Below are positions 24,595-32,086 of a DNA stretch of 46,071 nucleotides, in pieces (position 1 is the first letter of the stretch; each line of letters begins with the position of its first letter). The position numbers were made by a program, and so were the translations under genes. Source of the stretch: Streptomyces luteolifulvus (GTDB lineage Bacteria > Actinomycetota > Actinomycetes > Streptomycetales > Streptomycetaceae); the NCBI RefSeq assembly GCF_008806595.1, contig NZ_VZRB01000046.1, forward strand, positions 1 through 46,071. The letters are read 5' to 3'. Below the pieces are notes generated by a model. That model saw only the letters and a list, made by a program, of their open reading frames with translations, had not been told where the DNA came from and did not search any database.

Positions 24595-25826
24595 AGCAGG
24601 CTTCCGGCACCTCGGACGAAGGGCGGTCAGATATGGGGAACCCGGGCGGCGTCCGGCCCCTCGACGACGCACACTCCGCTCACGCCCAGGACACGGCACA
24701 GCAGCAGGCCGACCTGGAGCAGCGCGGTCGGCTGATCAACGAGCTGCGCCAGGAGCTGGAGGACACCAACCGGGGCCTCATCGCCCTGCACACGGAGCTG
24801 GAGAACGCCCGGCTGGCCGAGGCCCGCCTCGCGGCCATCGTCGCCTCGAACGACGACGCCATGCTCTCCCTGGACGCCGACGGCCGCGTCCAGACCTGGA
24901 ATCCGGGCGCCGAGCGCCTGTTCGGCCACACCGAACAGCACATTGCCGGACAACCGGTCGACACCCTCATGCCCGACGCGGCACGCGCGGCGTTCCGCAC
25001 GGCGGTGGAACAGATACGCGCCGACCGGCGCGCCGAGTCGTACGAGTGCCGCTGGCGCCGCGCGGACGGCACCGAAGTCGATGTGGCCGTCACCGTTTCG
25101 GCGATGCGCGACGCCTCCGGAACCCTGATCGGCTACTGTGCCACGGCCCGGGACATCACCCACCGGCTCGTCGCCCAGGCCGAATTGGCGGCCGCCCGCG
25201 CCGACCGCGAGGTGATGGCCGAACGCGACCGCATCGCCCGCGACCTGCATGACATGGTCATCCAGCGGGTCTTCGGCGCCGGACTCGCCCTGCAGAGCAC
25301 CGCCGCCCGGCTGCCCGGCCCCGGCGCCGACCGCATCCACGGCGTCATCGGTGAACTCGACGCCACCATCCGGGAGTTGCGCACCACCATTTTCGACCTC
25401 CACCAGCCCACCCAGAAGGCGGCCAGCCTCCGCGCCCAGGTTCTCGAGGAGACCTCCGCCGCCCACGACCGCCTCGGCTTCGCTCCCGCGGTCGAGTTCA
25501 CCGGCCCCGTCGACGCGGCCATCCCCGACGCGACGGCCGCCCACCTGCTCGCCGTACTGCGCGAGGCCCTGTCCAACGCCGTTCGCCACGCCCACGCCTC
25601 CGCCGTCACCGTCCACGTCCAGGCCGGCAGTGACCTGCTGCTGGAGGTCACCGACGACGGCCGCGGTCTCGACCCGGCCGTCACCCGCCGCAGTGGCCTG
25701 ACCAACCTGCGCCGCCGCGCCGAGAAACTCGGCGGCACCTTCGACATCGCCGGCCTCCCGGCAGGCGGCACCCGCCTGCGCTGGCGCATCCCCCTGACCG
25801 TCACCGACTCGGCACCCACGCCCTGA
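24591..25826 (+). CDS. PAS-domain DevS-like sensor histidine kinase
   Basis: This 411-residue cytoplasmic kinase has an N-terminal coiled coil (about 38-80, Gln/Glu/Arg/Leu-rich), a PAS domain (about 78-195), a HisKA_3 dimerisation domain with phospho-acceptor His220 in ARDLHDMVIQRVF, and a C-terminal HATPase domain (about 310-405, EALSNAVRHAHA and VTDDGRGLD). The H-box context RDLHD-VIQR-F-GL-LQ is that of DevS/DosT and OsdK, kinases of the DevR/DosR regulator, but PAS replaces the usual GAF domains. The ATG overlaps the phosphatase stop (ATGA), so it is co-translated with the stressosome-like module. No response regulator gene is adjacent. Confidence 0.9.
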   Translation: MKQASGTSDEGRSDMGNPGGVRPLDDAHSAHAQDTAQQQADLEQRGRLINELRQELEDTNRGLIALHTELENARLAEARLAAIVASNDDAMLSLDADGRVQTWNPGAERLFGHTEQHIAGQPVDTLMPDAARAAFRTAVEQIRADRRAESYECRWRRADGTEVDVAVTVSAMRDASGTLIGYCATARDITHRLVAQAELAAARADREVMAERDRIARDLHDMVIQRVFGAGLALQSTAARLPGPGADRIHGVIGELDATIRELRTTIFDLHQPTQKAASLRAQVLEETSAAHDRLGFAPAVEFTGPVDAAIPDATAAHLLAVLREALSNAVRHAHASAVTVHVQAGSDLLLEVTDDGRGLDPAVTRRSGLTNLRRRAEKLGGTFDIAGLPAGGTRLRWRIPLTVTDSAPTP

Positions 25827-25851
25827 CCATCACCGACTCGGCACCCTCGCC
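25794..25851 (+). repeat. Two-copy 29-bp tandem repeat at the kinase 3' end
   Basis: Units 25794-25822 and 25823-25851 differ at two positions. Both contain ACCGACTCGGCACCC, and the kinase stop codon lies in the first bases of unit 2. The duplication leaves a copy of the last eight or nine codons after the stop. It probably arose by slippage and has no obvious function. Confidence 0.8.
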
Positions 25852-25910
25852 CTGACGTTCCGCGTCTGAGACATGCGAGCTGTTCAGGTCGCAGGGCACA
25901 GCGCCACGGC

Positions 25911-28643
25911 TCACCCAAGGGCCGCGCGGCCCAGCCGTGCCCGCCCGGCACGCCAGGCGTGTTCGGTCAGGATCACGGTGGAGGAGGTGGCGAGGCAGAT
26001 CGCCCACTGGGCCGGGCTGAGGGAGACGGTGTCGAAGACTCCCTGCGCCATGGGCACTTGTACGGCGATGACCTGCAGGACGAGCACCGCGGCAAGGCAG
26101 ATCCACAGGGTGCGGTTGTGCAACTGGTGGCGGCCGAGGACGGGTTCGTCCTCGCTGCGTGCGGCCAGGGCGTTGCACAGCTGGAAGAGGACGAAGGTGG
26201 TGAAGGCCATGGTGGCTGCGGTGGTGGTGTCGGTGAGGTGCCGGGCGGTGGCGAAGACGGCCACGGTGCCGGTGGCCATGACCGCGCCGGCGCGGGTGAT
26301 GGCGGTCAGGCGGCGGGCGCCCAGGATGCGTTCGTCGGGTCGGCGGGGCGGGCGGTGCATCACGTTCTCGCGGGGCGGGTCGATGCCCAGGGCCATGGCG
26401 GGCGGCCCGTCCATGATGATGTTGACCCACAGCAGCTGGATCGCGGACATGGGCGCGGGCAGTCCGGCCACGACGGTGGCGAGCAGGGTGAGGATGGCGC
26501 CGATGTTGGTCGACAGCTGGAAGCGGACGAAGGTGACGATGTTGTCGTAGATGGAGCGTCCCTCGCGGACCGCGCGCACGATGGTGGAGAAGTCGTCGTC
26601 GGTCAGCACCATGTCGGCGGCTTCCTTGGCGACGTCGGTGCCGGTGATGCCCATGGCGACGCCGATGTGGGCGGCGCGCAGGGCGGCGGCGTCGTTGACG
26701 CCGTCTCCGGTCATGGCCACGATGTGGCCGCGCTCGGACAGGGCGCGGACGATGGTCACCTTGTGCTCGGGGGCGACCCGGGCGAAGACGCCGATGTCCT
26801 CGATGCGGTCGGCGAGGTCGCGCTCGCTCATCCGGGCCAGTTCGGTGCCGGTGAGGACGTCGCCGGTGATGCCGAGTTCGCGGGCGATGGCCGCGGCGGT
26901 GTCGGCATGATCACCGGTGATCATCTTGACGGTGACACCGGCGTCCTGGGCCAGAGCGACCGCGTCGCGGGCCTGGGGACGGGGCGGGTCGGCGATCCCG
27001 GCGACCCCCGTCAGGGTCAGCCCCCTCACCTCGTCCGGGTGGGGCCGGTCCGTGACGGCGGTGGCGGCGCCGAGGACACGCAGGCCCTGACCGCCCATGC
27101 GCCGGACGGCGTCGTTGACCGCCTGGCGGTGTCCGGCGTCGAGGGGGGCGGGGCCGCCTTCGGTCAGGATGTGGGTGCAGCGGCCCAGCAGAACGTCGAC
27201 GGCTCCCTTGACGTGGACGCGGACGCCGTCGTCGTCGGCGCTGTGGAAGGTGGCCATGAACTTGGCGGCCGGGTCGAAAGGGACCTCGCCGATGCGCGGT
27301 GTGCGCGTGCGGAGGCTGTCGGTGTCCAGGCCGGTCTTGGCGGCGAGCACGAGGAGGGCGGCTTCGGTGGGGTCGCCGATGGTCCCCTGGCCGTCGGGGA
27401 TGAGGCGGGCGTCGTTGCACAGAGCGAACGGCAGCACCGCCTCGCGCAGGCGGGGGGACGGAGCCCCCTCGCCGACGGGGCGCACGGTGCCGACGGTGTC
27501 GTACCCCTCACCGGTCACCTCGTACCCGCGTCCTGCGGCCCACAACGCACGCGTGGTCATCTCGTTCAGCGTCAGAGTGCCGGTCTTGTCGCTGCACACC
27601 ACGGTCGCGGAGCCGAGGGACTCGACGGAGGCCAGGCGTTTGATGATGGCGCCGCGGCGGGCCATCCGGTGGACGCCCAGGGCCAGAGTGAGGGCGAGGA
27701 CGGCGGGCAGTCCCTCGGGGATCGCCGCGACGGCCAGGGCCACCGCGCGCAGCGCCAGGTCGGCCAGGTCCTCGCCGTGGAGGAGGGCGACGAGTGCGTA
27801 GGCGGCGACGGCGATGCCGCTGACCAGCGCCAGACGCCGGCCCAGACTGTCCATCTGGACCTGCAGCGGGCTGGGCGGCTCCTGGCCGGTGCGCAGCGCC
27901 TCGGCGATGGCGCCGACCTCGGTGCGCATCCCGGTGGCCGTGACGATCATTTCGGCGCGGCCCCGGGTGAGCGCGGTGTTCATGAACAGCATGCCGGTGC
28001 GCTCGGCGACGGGCACGGGCTCGTCGCCCTCGGCCGCGGTGGGCTCGATCGTCTTGGCCACGGGCTGGGACTCACCGGTCAGCGCGGCCTCGGCGGCCTC
28101 GACCGACTCGGCGACCACCAGACGCCCGTCGGCCGGGATACGGTCACCGGCCTCCAGCAGGACCACATCGCCGGGCACCAGAGTGCGGGCCGGCACCACT
28201 TGGACCTGGCCGTCGCGGCGTACCCGGGCGGTGGGCACCAGCATCTGACGCAGCGCTTCCAGGCTGCGCTCGGCACGGCGTTCTTGCAGGTAGCCGATGG
28301 TGGCGTTGATGAAGAGCACGAGAGTGATGACGATGGCGTCCTTGATGTTGCCGATGATTCCGGCGACGACGGCGGCAGCGAGCAGGATGCCGATCAGCCA
28401 GCTGCGGAACTGGTCCAGCAGACGCAGCCACTGCGGCCGGCGGGCGGGTTCGGCCAGTTCGTTGGCCCCCCAGGAACTGGCCCGCCGCTCGGCGTCCGTC
28501 GTGGTCAGGCCGGTGGCCGGATCGACGGCGAGCAGATCCGCCACCTCGGCGGCCTCCCGCTGGTAGGCATCCGTCACCGGCTCCGTCCCGCCGGGTGGCG
28601 CCTCGGCCCCGGCGGTGGTGGAGGGCTGCTGGGACACGGTCAC
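25911..28643 (-). CDS. P-type cation-transporting ATPase (PacL/CtpF, P2A-like)
   Basis: This 910-residue membrane pump has the P2 layout: N-terminal cation ATPase domain (about 25-95), M1-M2, an actuator domain with LTGESQPV (about 190), M3-M4 with AIPEGLPAVLALTLALG, the phosphorylation motif CSDKTGTLT (Asp352), nucleotide-binding domain (FDPAAKFMATF, VHVKGAVDVLL), hinge MTGDGVNDAAAL, and M5-M10 with LLWVNIIMDGPPAMALG. The M4 PEGL and M6 N-x3-D residues are those used for calcium in SERCA-like pumps, so calcium or another divalent cation is likely. CtpF, the closest mycobacterial relative by design, is in the DosR regulon. The GTG start (28643) overlaps the Usp stop (GTGA). Confidence 0.92.
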   Translation of the reverse strand: MTVSQQPSTTAGAEAPPGGTEPVTDAYQREAAEVADLLAVDPATGLTTTDAERRASSWGANELAEPARRPQWLRLLDQFRSWLIGILLAAAVVAGIIGNIKDAIVITLVLFINATIGYLQERRAERSLEALRQMLVPTARVRRDGQVQVVPARTLVPGDVVLLEAGDRIPADGRLVVAESVEAAEAALTGESQPVAKTIEPTAAEGDEPVPVAERTGMLFMNTALTRGRAEMIVTATGMRTEVGAIAEALRTGQEPPSPLQVQMDSLGRRLALVSGIAVAAYALVALLHGEDLADLALRAVALAVAAIPEGLPAVLALTLALGVHRMARRGAIIKRLASVESLGSATVVCSDKTGTLTLNEMTTRALWAAGRGYEVTGEGYDTVGTVRPVGEGAPSPRLREAVLPFALCNDARLIPDGQGTIGDPTEAALLVLAAKTGLDTDSLRTRTPRIGEVPFDPAAKFMATFHSADDDGVRVHVKGAVDVLLGRCTHILTEGGPAPLDAGHRQAVNDAVRRMGGQGLRVLGAATAVTDRPHPDEVRGLTLTGVAGIADPPRPQARDAVALAQDAGVTVKMITGDHADTAAAIARELGITGDVLTGTELARMSERDLADRIEDIGVFARVAPEHKVTIVRALSERGHIVAMTGDGVNDAAALRAAHIGVAMGITGTDVAKEAADMVLTDDDFSTIVRAVREGRSIYDNIVTFVRFQLSTNIGAILTLLATVVAGLPAPMSAIQLLWVNIIMDGPPAMALGIDPPRENVMHRPPRRPDERILGARRLTAITRAGAVMATGTVAVFATARHLTDTTTAATMAFTTFVLFQLCNALAARSEDEPVLGRHQLHNRTLWICLAAVLVLQVIAVQVPMAQGVFDTVSLSPAQWAICLATSSTVILTEHAWRAGRARLGRAALG

Positions 28644-29521
28644 TCCTTGCCGCGGACCACGGTGACGGGGCAGTGGGCATGGTGCAGCAGGGCCTGGCTG
28701 ACCGAGCCGAGCAGCAGACCGGCGAAGCCACCACGGCCCCTCGCCCCGGTCACCAGCAGCTGCGCGGACCTGCTCGCGTCGATGAGGGCGGGGCGGATCC
28801 GGGAACGCACCAGGCGCCGCTCCACCGCGACCTCGGGAAAGACCTCCTGCAGGGAGGCCACCGTCTCGTCCAGCAGGCGCTGCTCAGCCGCGCGGAGATG
28901 GTCGACATCGGCGACCACAGCGGTCAGGGGGTCGCCCGGGCCTTCGTAGGCGTGTTCGCTCCAGGTGTTCCACACATGCAGCGCCACCAGTGGCGCCTTG
29001 CGCAGTGCGGCCTCGGCGAACGCGAACTCCACCGCCGCCTCCCCGGCCGCGGAGCCGTCCACGGCCAGCACCACCGCCCCGGCCGGATCGGGGCGGCCGC
29101 GCACCACCATCAGCGGGCAGTGTCCATGCGCTGCCAGATGCACCGCTGTCGAGCCCAGCAGCAGCCCGGCGAAGCCGGAATGGCCCCGGCCGCCGACCAC
29201 CGCCAGCGCCGCCGACCGCGACTCGATCTCCAGCACCTCCAGCGGCTCACCAGCCACCACCGACCGGGTGATCTCGACGTCCGGCACCACCCCGTGCGCC
29301 CGTTCCTCGGCGCGCGCCAGTACCCCATGCACCATCGGCTCCAGACCGTGGTCGGCCGGGTTCCACGGGGCCGCCCCGACCGGCAGCCGTCCGGGCGCAT
29401 GGCCGAAGGCGTGCACGATCCGCAGCGGCACCCCGCGCAGGTGCGCCTCACGGGCCGCGACGTCGACCGCATCGAGGCTGGAGGCGGAACCGTCCACCCC
29501 GACGATCACCGGATCACTCAT
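28640..29521 (-). CDS. Two-domain universal stress protein coupled to the P-type ATPase
   Basis: This 293-residue tandem Usp has two complete ATP-loop motifs, GGRGHSGFAGLLLGSTAVHL (about 110-130) and GARGRGGFAGLLLGSVSQ (about 255-275), each ending its domain with HCPLMVV or HCPVTVV. The ATG at 29521 follows GGGAGTG and is preferred to longer in-frame starts. Its stop overlaps the ATPase GTG by four bases, so the two proteins are made together. It is closely similar to the 30011-30901 product. Usp-cation ATPase pairing recalls the neighbouring DosR-regulated genes Rv1996 and ctpF of M. tuberculosis. Confidence 0.93.
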   Translation of the reverse strand: MSDPVIVGVDGSASSLDAVDVAAREAHLRGVPLRIVHAFGHAPGRLPVGAAPWNPADHGLEPMVHGVLARAEERAHGVVPDVEITRSVVAGEPLEVLEIESRSAALAVVGGRGHSGFAGLLLGSTAVHLAAHGHCPLMVVRGRPDPAGAVVLAVDGSAAGEAAVEFAFAEAALRKAPLVALHVWNTWSEHAYEGPGDPLTAVVADVDHLRAAEQRLLDETVASLQEVFPEVAVERRLVRSRIRPALIDASRSAQLLVTGARGRGGFAGLLLGSVSQALLHHAHCPVTVVRGKE

Positions 29522-29621
29522 TGCGCACTCCCATTCCAAAACGCCATCGGCGAACTGCCGCTGCGGTTCCCAGCCTCGGCTCGCGCGCCCCTCGGGGCCA
29601 GGGGCCATCAGGTCGCCTGAG

Positions 29622-29635
29622 AGGCCACTCGGCCC
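29622..29635. promoter_or_regulatory. Imperfect DevR/OsdR-like palindrome upstream of usp-ATPase operon
   Basis: Read on the minus strand this is GGGCCGAGTGGCCT, nearly identical to GGGCCGAGTGGCAC at 2735. Four of six arm positions pair. It lies about 100 bases upstream of the Usp start at 29521. Confidence 0.4.
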
Positions 29636-29791
29636 TGCCCATGCGCCCTAGCGGTCAGGACGCCGGCATCAATCCGTGGGTCAGGCCCGGTGCCCGGTGC
29701 TCGAGTACCCGTCGGCACCTGCCGAACAGCACTGGTCGTGTCACTGCGTCCACGAAGCCGGCGTCCGGCCGGCACACGGCCGACCGCGACG

Positions 29792-29833
29792 GAGCGGGCC
29801 ACCCCGGCCGGTTGCGGCCGGGGTGGCCCGCTC
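29792..29833 (-). terminator. Very strong 18-bp hairpin, probable terminator
   Basis: Arms 29792-29809 and 29816-29833 are perfectly complementary over 18 bases with a six-base loop. There is no clear U-run, as is common in high-GC actinomycetes. It lies about 180 bases beyond the stop of the leftward Usp gene (30011-30901) and upstream of the next operon, so it probably insulates the two. Confidence 0.7.
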
Positions 29834-30010
29834 TGATCGCCCGAGGCGAGTCCTCCGTCGTCATCGTCGTCATCGTGGGCGTCGCAGGTATCGCAGACCA
29901 GCGGATCAGGGCCCTGGTCACCACCTACGTGCTGCTCCTCGCCGTGGGCGTGCCCCGCCGTGACCCGCTTCACTCCCACCCGCCCCGCGCCGCTCGGCGC
30001 CCCGCGGCCA

Positions 30011-30901
30011 TCAGTGGCTCGCGTGCGCTCCCCGTACGACAGCGACCGGGCAGTGCGCGTGATGCAGCAGGGCCTGACTGACCGATCCCAGCAGCAGCCC
30101 CGCGAACCCGCCACGCCCCCGCGCACCCACCACCACCAGCTGCGCGGAGCGGCTCGCCTCGATCAGCGCCTCCCGCGTCCGGCCGTGCACCACCTGGTGC
30201 TCCACCGCCACGTCCGGATACCGCTCCCGGTGGCCCGCCAGCGCCTCGGACAGCAGGCGCTCCTCCTCCCCGGCCAGCGCACCCGGCGGATTCATGTACG
30301 GCTCGGACGCATCCTGCGGCGCCGGCATGGTCGCGCTCCACGTGGTCCAGGTATGCAGCGCCACCAGGGGCGCCTTGCGCAGCGCCGCCTCGGCGAAGGC
30401 GAACTCCACCGCCCGCTCGCCCACGTCCGAACCGTCCACACCCAACACGATCGGACCGTCCGCAGTCGTCTGCTCGCGCACCACCAGAACCGGGCACCGG
30501 CCGTGCGCAGCCAGATGCACCGCCGTCGATCCGACCAGGAGCCCCACGAACCCACCCATGCCCCGGGAACCGACCACGACCAGCTCGGCCGCGCGCGACT
30601 GCGCCTCCAGGACCGTCAGCGGCTCACCGGTGACCACGGCGTGGCTGACGTCCACTTCGGGTGCCGTCTCCCGCGCACGCTCGACGGCCTCGGCCACCAG
30701 GCGTTCCACCATGTTCCGCATCCCGCCCTCCGGCGGGCCCAGCGGCGACGGACCCAGCGGCACATGCATCGCCGGCCACAGGAACGCATGCACCACGCGA
30801 AGCCCCGCCCCACGCACTCGGGCCTCCCGCGCCGCCGCCTCCACCGCGGCAAGACTCGACGCCGACCCATCCACTCCTACGACGACCAGACCAGCCACCA
30901 T
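30011..30901 (-). CDS. Two-domain universal stress protein
   Basis: This 296-residue tandem Usp is a close paralogue of the 28640-29521 product, sharing long stretches such as EFAFAEAALRKAPLVALH and GRGGFAGLLLGSVSQALLHH. Both ATP loops are intact (GSRGMGGFVGLLVGSTAVHL and GARGRGGFAGLLLGSVSQ). The ATG at 30901 has GGGAGG upstream; longer in-frame starts lack one. It is read leftwards as a single gene ending before the 29792 hairpin. The pair probably arose by tandem duplication. Cytoplasmic, nucleotide-binding, function by family only. Confidence 0.92.
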   Translation of the reverse strand: MVAGLVVVGVDGSASSLAAVEAAAREARVRGAGLRVVHAFLWPAMHVPLGPSPLGPPEGGMRNMVERLVAEAVERARETAPEVDVSHAVVTGEPLTVLEAQSRAAELVVVGSRGMGGFVGLLVGSTAVHLAAHGRCPVLVVREQTTADGPIVLGVDGSDVGERAVEFAFAEAALRKAPLVALHTWTTWSATMPAPQDASEPYMNPPGALAGEEERLLSEALAGHRERYPDVAVEHQVVHGRTREALIEASRSAQLVVVGARGRGGFAGLLLGSVSQALLHHAHCPVAVVRGAHASH

Positions 30902-30969
30902 GCCTCCCACGCCCAGAACGTACCCCCGCTGCCACTCCCAGCTTCCGCCCGGCCATATCCCGCGGCCAC

Positions 30970-31050
30970 AGGACCAAGGGGCCATCTCGGGCGCCATCCG
31001 GCCCGGCTTCCCTGGAAGGGCCCTGGTGAGGTCCCGCGCCTTGGCGGGAC
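30970..31050. promoter_or_regulatory. Candidate operator and inverted repeat upstream of usp
   Basis: AGGACCAAGGGGCC (30970-30983) resembles the DevR box half site GGGACC with an AA centre, though the second arm pairs poorly. Further upstream, GTCCCGC (31031-31037) and GCGGGAC (31044-31050) form a perfect seven-base inverted repeat with a six-base loop. Both lie 70-150 bases upstream of the Usp start. The regulatory role is inferred and weak. Confidence 0.3.
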
Positions 31051-31132
31051 TGAGGCACCGGCTGCCGGGTGTCTACGCGTAAAGGCGGACCGGCAGTCCG
31101 TTGGAGCTCGGCATCGAAGTCGTCAGGGGGTA

Positions 31133-31255
31133 ATGGTGCGACTGGAGTCGCATGAACACACGCACACCCCCGTCGCGCCCACGTCCGAGGACATCCTTCG
31201 CGAGCGGCTGACCCGCGGGGAGATCGACGAGGACGACGTACCTGGCGCCGCCTGA
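31133..31255 (+). CDS. Short SHOCT-like peptide
   Basis: A 40-residue frame starts at ATG 31133 a few bases after a CAGGGGG purine run. Its second half, EDILRERLTRGEIDEDD, matches the SHOCT motif (a short helical domain usually at the C-terminus of actinobacterial proteins), but the normal ending of the motif is cut off after DDV. It is either a tiny genuine SHOCT protein or the tail of a truncated gene. The following sequence is a broken DUF2933-like gene, so truncation is likely. Confidence 0.45.
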   Translation: MVRLESHEHTHTPVAPTSEDILRERLTRGEIDEDDVPGAA

Positions 31256-31284
31256 GCACGCTGCACGCCGCTCCCGTCACCAAA

Positions 31285-31425
31285 CCCTGGAATACGGCAT
31301 GTATGCGATGGCCGCCGCGATCGTCGTCGGCGCTCTGATGGTGGGCGCACCTCTGGAGAGCCTGGTCTGGCTGCTTTCGTCGCCGCCTGCCCGCTGATGA
31401 TGTTCGGCTGTGATCGCCTCGTCGG
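31285..31425 (+). pseudogene. Frameshifted DUF2933-like small membrane protein
   Basis: From 31290 the frame reads EYGMYAMAAAIVVGALMVGA, one hydrophobic segment typical of DUF2933 proteins, then PLESLVWLLS, and hits a stop at 31395-31397. A one-base shift restores the expected continuation (AAFVAACPLMMFG) up to about 31410. Small DUF2933 membrane proteins end in CPLMM plus a Met/His-rich tail; that tail is missing here. The function of the family is unknown. The gene is dead unless the indel is a sequencing error. Confidence 0.5.
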
Positions 31426-32086
31426 CCGGGGTGCTGATTCTGGCGGGCCTTGTCTACGACACCGCCCGCCGGATCACCCCCGACGAGCCCTGTCGTCCGC
31501 CGCCGGGCCCGCCTGCGCGGACGGCGCGCCGCCCCGGCAGGTCCGGCAGGCGTGGCGGCCGCGTAGGCACACACCCCAAGCCCCGGCGCGCAGGTGAACC
31601 CGCCATGACCGGCCACGACATGCTGCTCGAGACACCGGCATCGAGAAGAGCTACCGGCGCCGTACATGGCCGGCGTCGCGCCCGCCGCAACTTCTACGAG
31701 GCCTCGGCTTCACCAGCTCCGCGGCCACCCCTACCGACCGCCTCTCCGGAGGCACCCTGGCCAAGCTCAAACCTGGCCCTGGCCCTGGCGCTGCTTGGCA
31801 CAACCACCAGCAGCTGCCGCGTTTCCTGGCAAGCGGCACAGGCGAAACGAAGCATCCCGGCTTGCAGGGAATTCGCTATGTGACACAATTCGGAAGCCGA
31901 ATGGTGGAAATGGTCATGCGGAATTCCGCGTAGGAGGCCAGGCGTTCGCCGCGTGTGTGCCACTGAGGTTTTCTCAACGAAATGATCCCGTGGGGTGACT
32001 CGGGCCCAGGGGACCCCGCGAGTCGCGATGGGTCCTGCGGCGTCCGGCGGTCGTACTGTCGAACCCGTTACCGAGGAGGACTTCTG
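31426..32086 (+). other. Decayed stretch with possible ABC ATPase relic
   Basis: No intact gene is present. Around 31700-31790 one frame reads GFTSSAATPTDRLSGGTLAK followed by Leu/Ala-rich sequence in another frame. LSGGT plus the preceding GLGF context resembles the signature region of an ABC transporter ATPase, but no Walker motifs remain. From about 31850 to 31980 the DNA is unusually AT-rich for this genome (GAATTCGCTATGTGACAC, AATTCCGCGTAGG), pointing to foreign or non-coding material just upstream of the reductase gene. Confidence 0.35.

Larger units (their letters stand above)
29522..30010. other. Non-coding region between two usp genes
   Basis: No credible gene is visible. The region holds an imperfect island-type palindrome (29622-29635) in the presumed promoter of the Usp-ATPase operon and a very strong hairpin (29792-29833) serving the upstream Usp gene. 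Short frames here lack ribosome binding sites and family resemblance. Confidence 0.6.

Noticed and set aside
25919..25932. Perfect GGGCCGCGCGGCCC palindrome of the island type
   Set aside because: It lies inside the last codons of the P-type ATPase gene, far from any start, so it is most likely a chance product of GC-rich coding DNA. It serves as a reminder that single sites are weak evidence.
25959..28949. 996-codon open frame on the plus strand
   Set aside because: It is antisense to the P-type ATPase gene, whose motifs are complete. Long antisense frames are expected at this GC content, and the translation is a low-complexity Gly/Asp/His-rich sequence.
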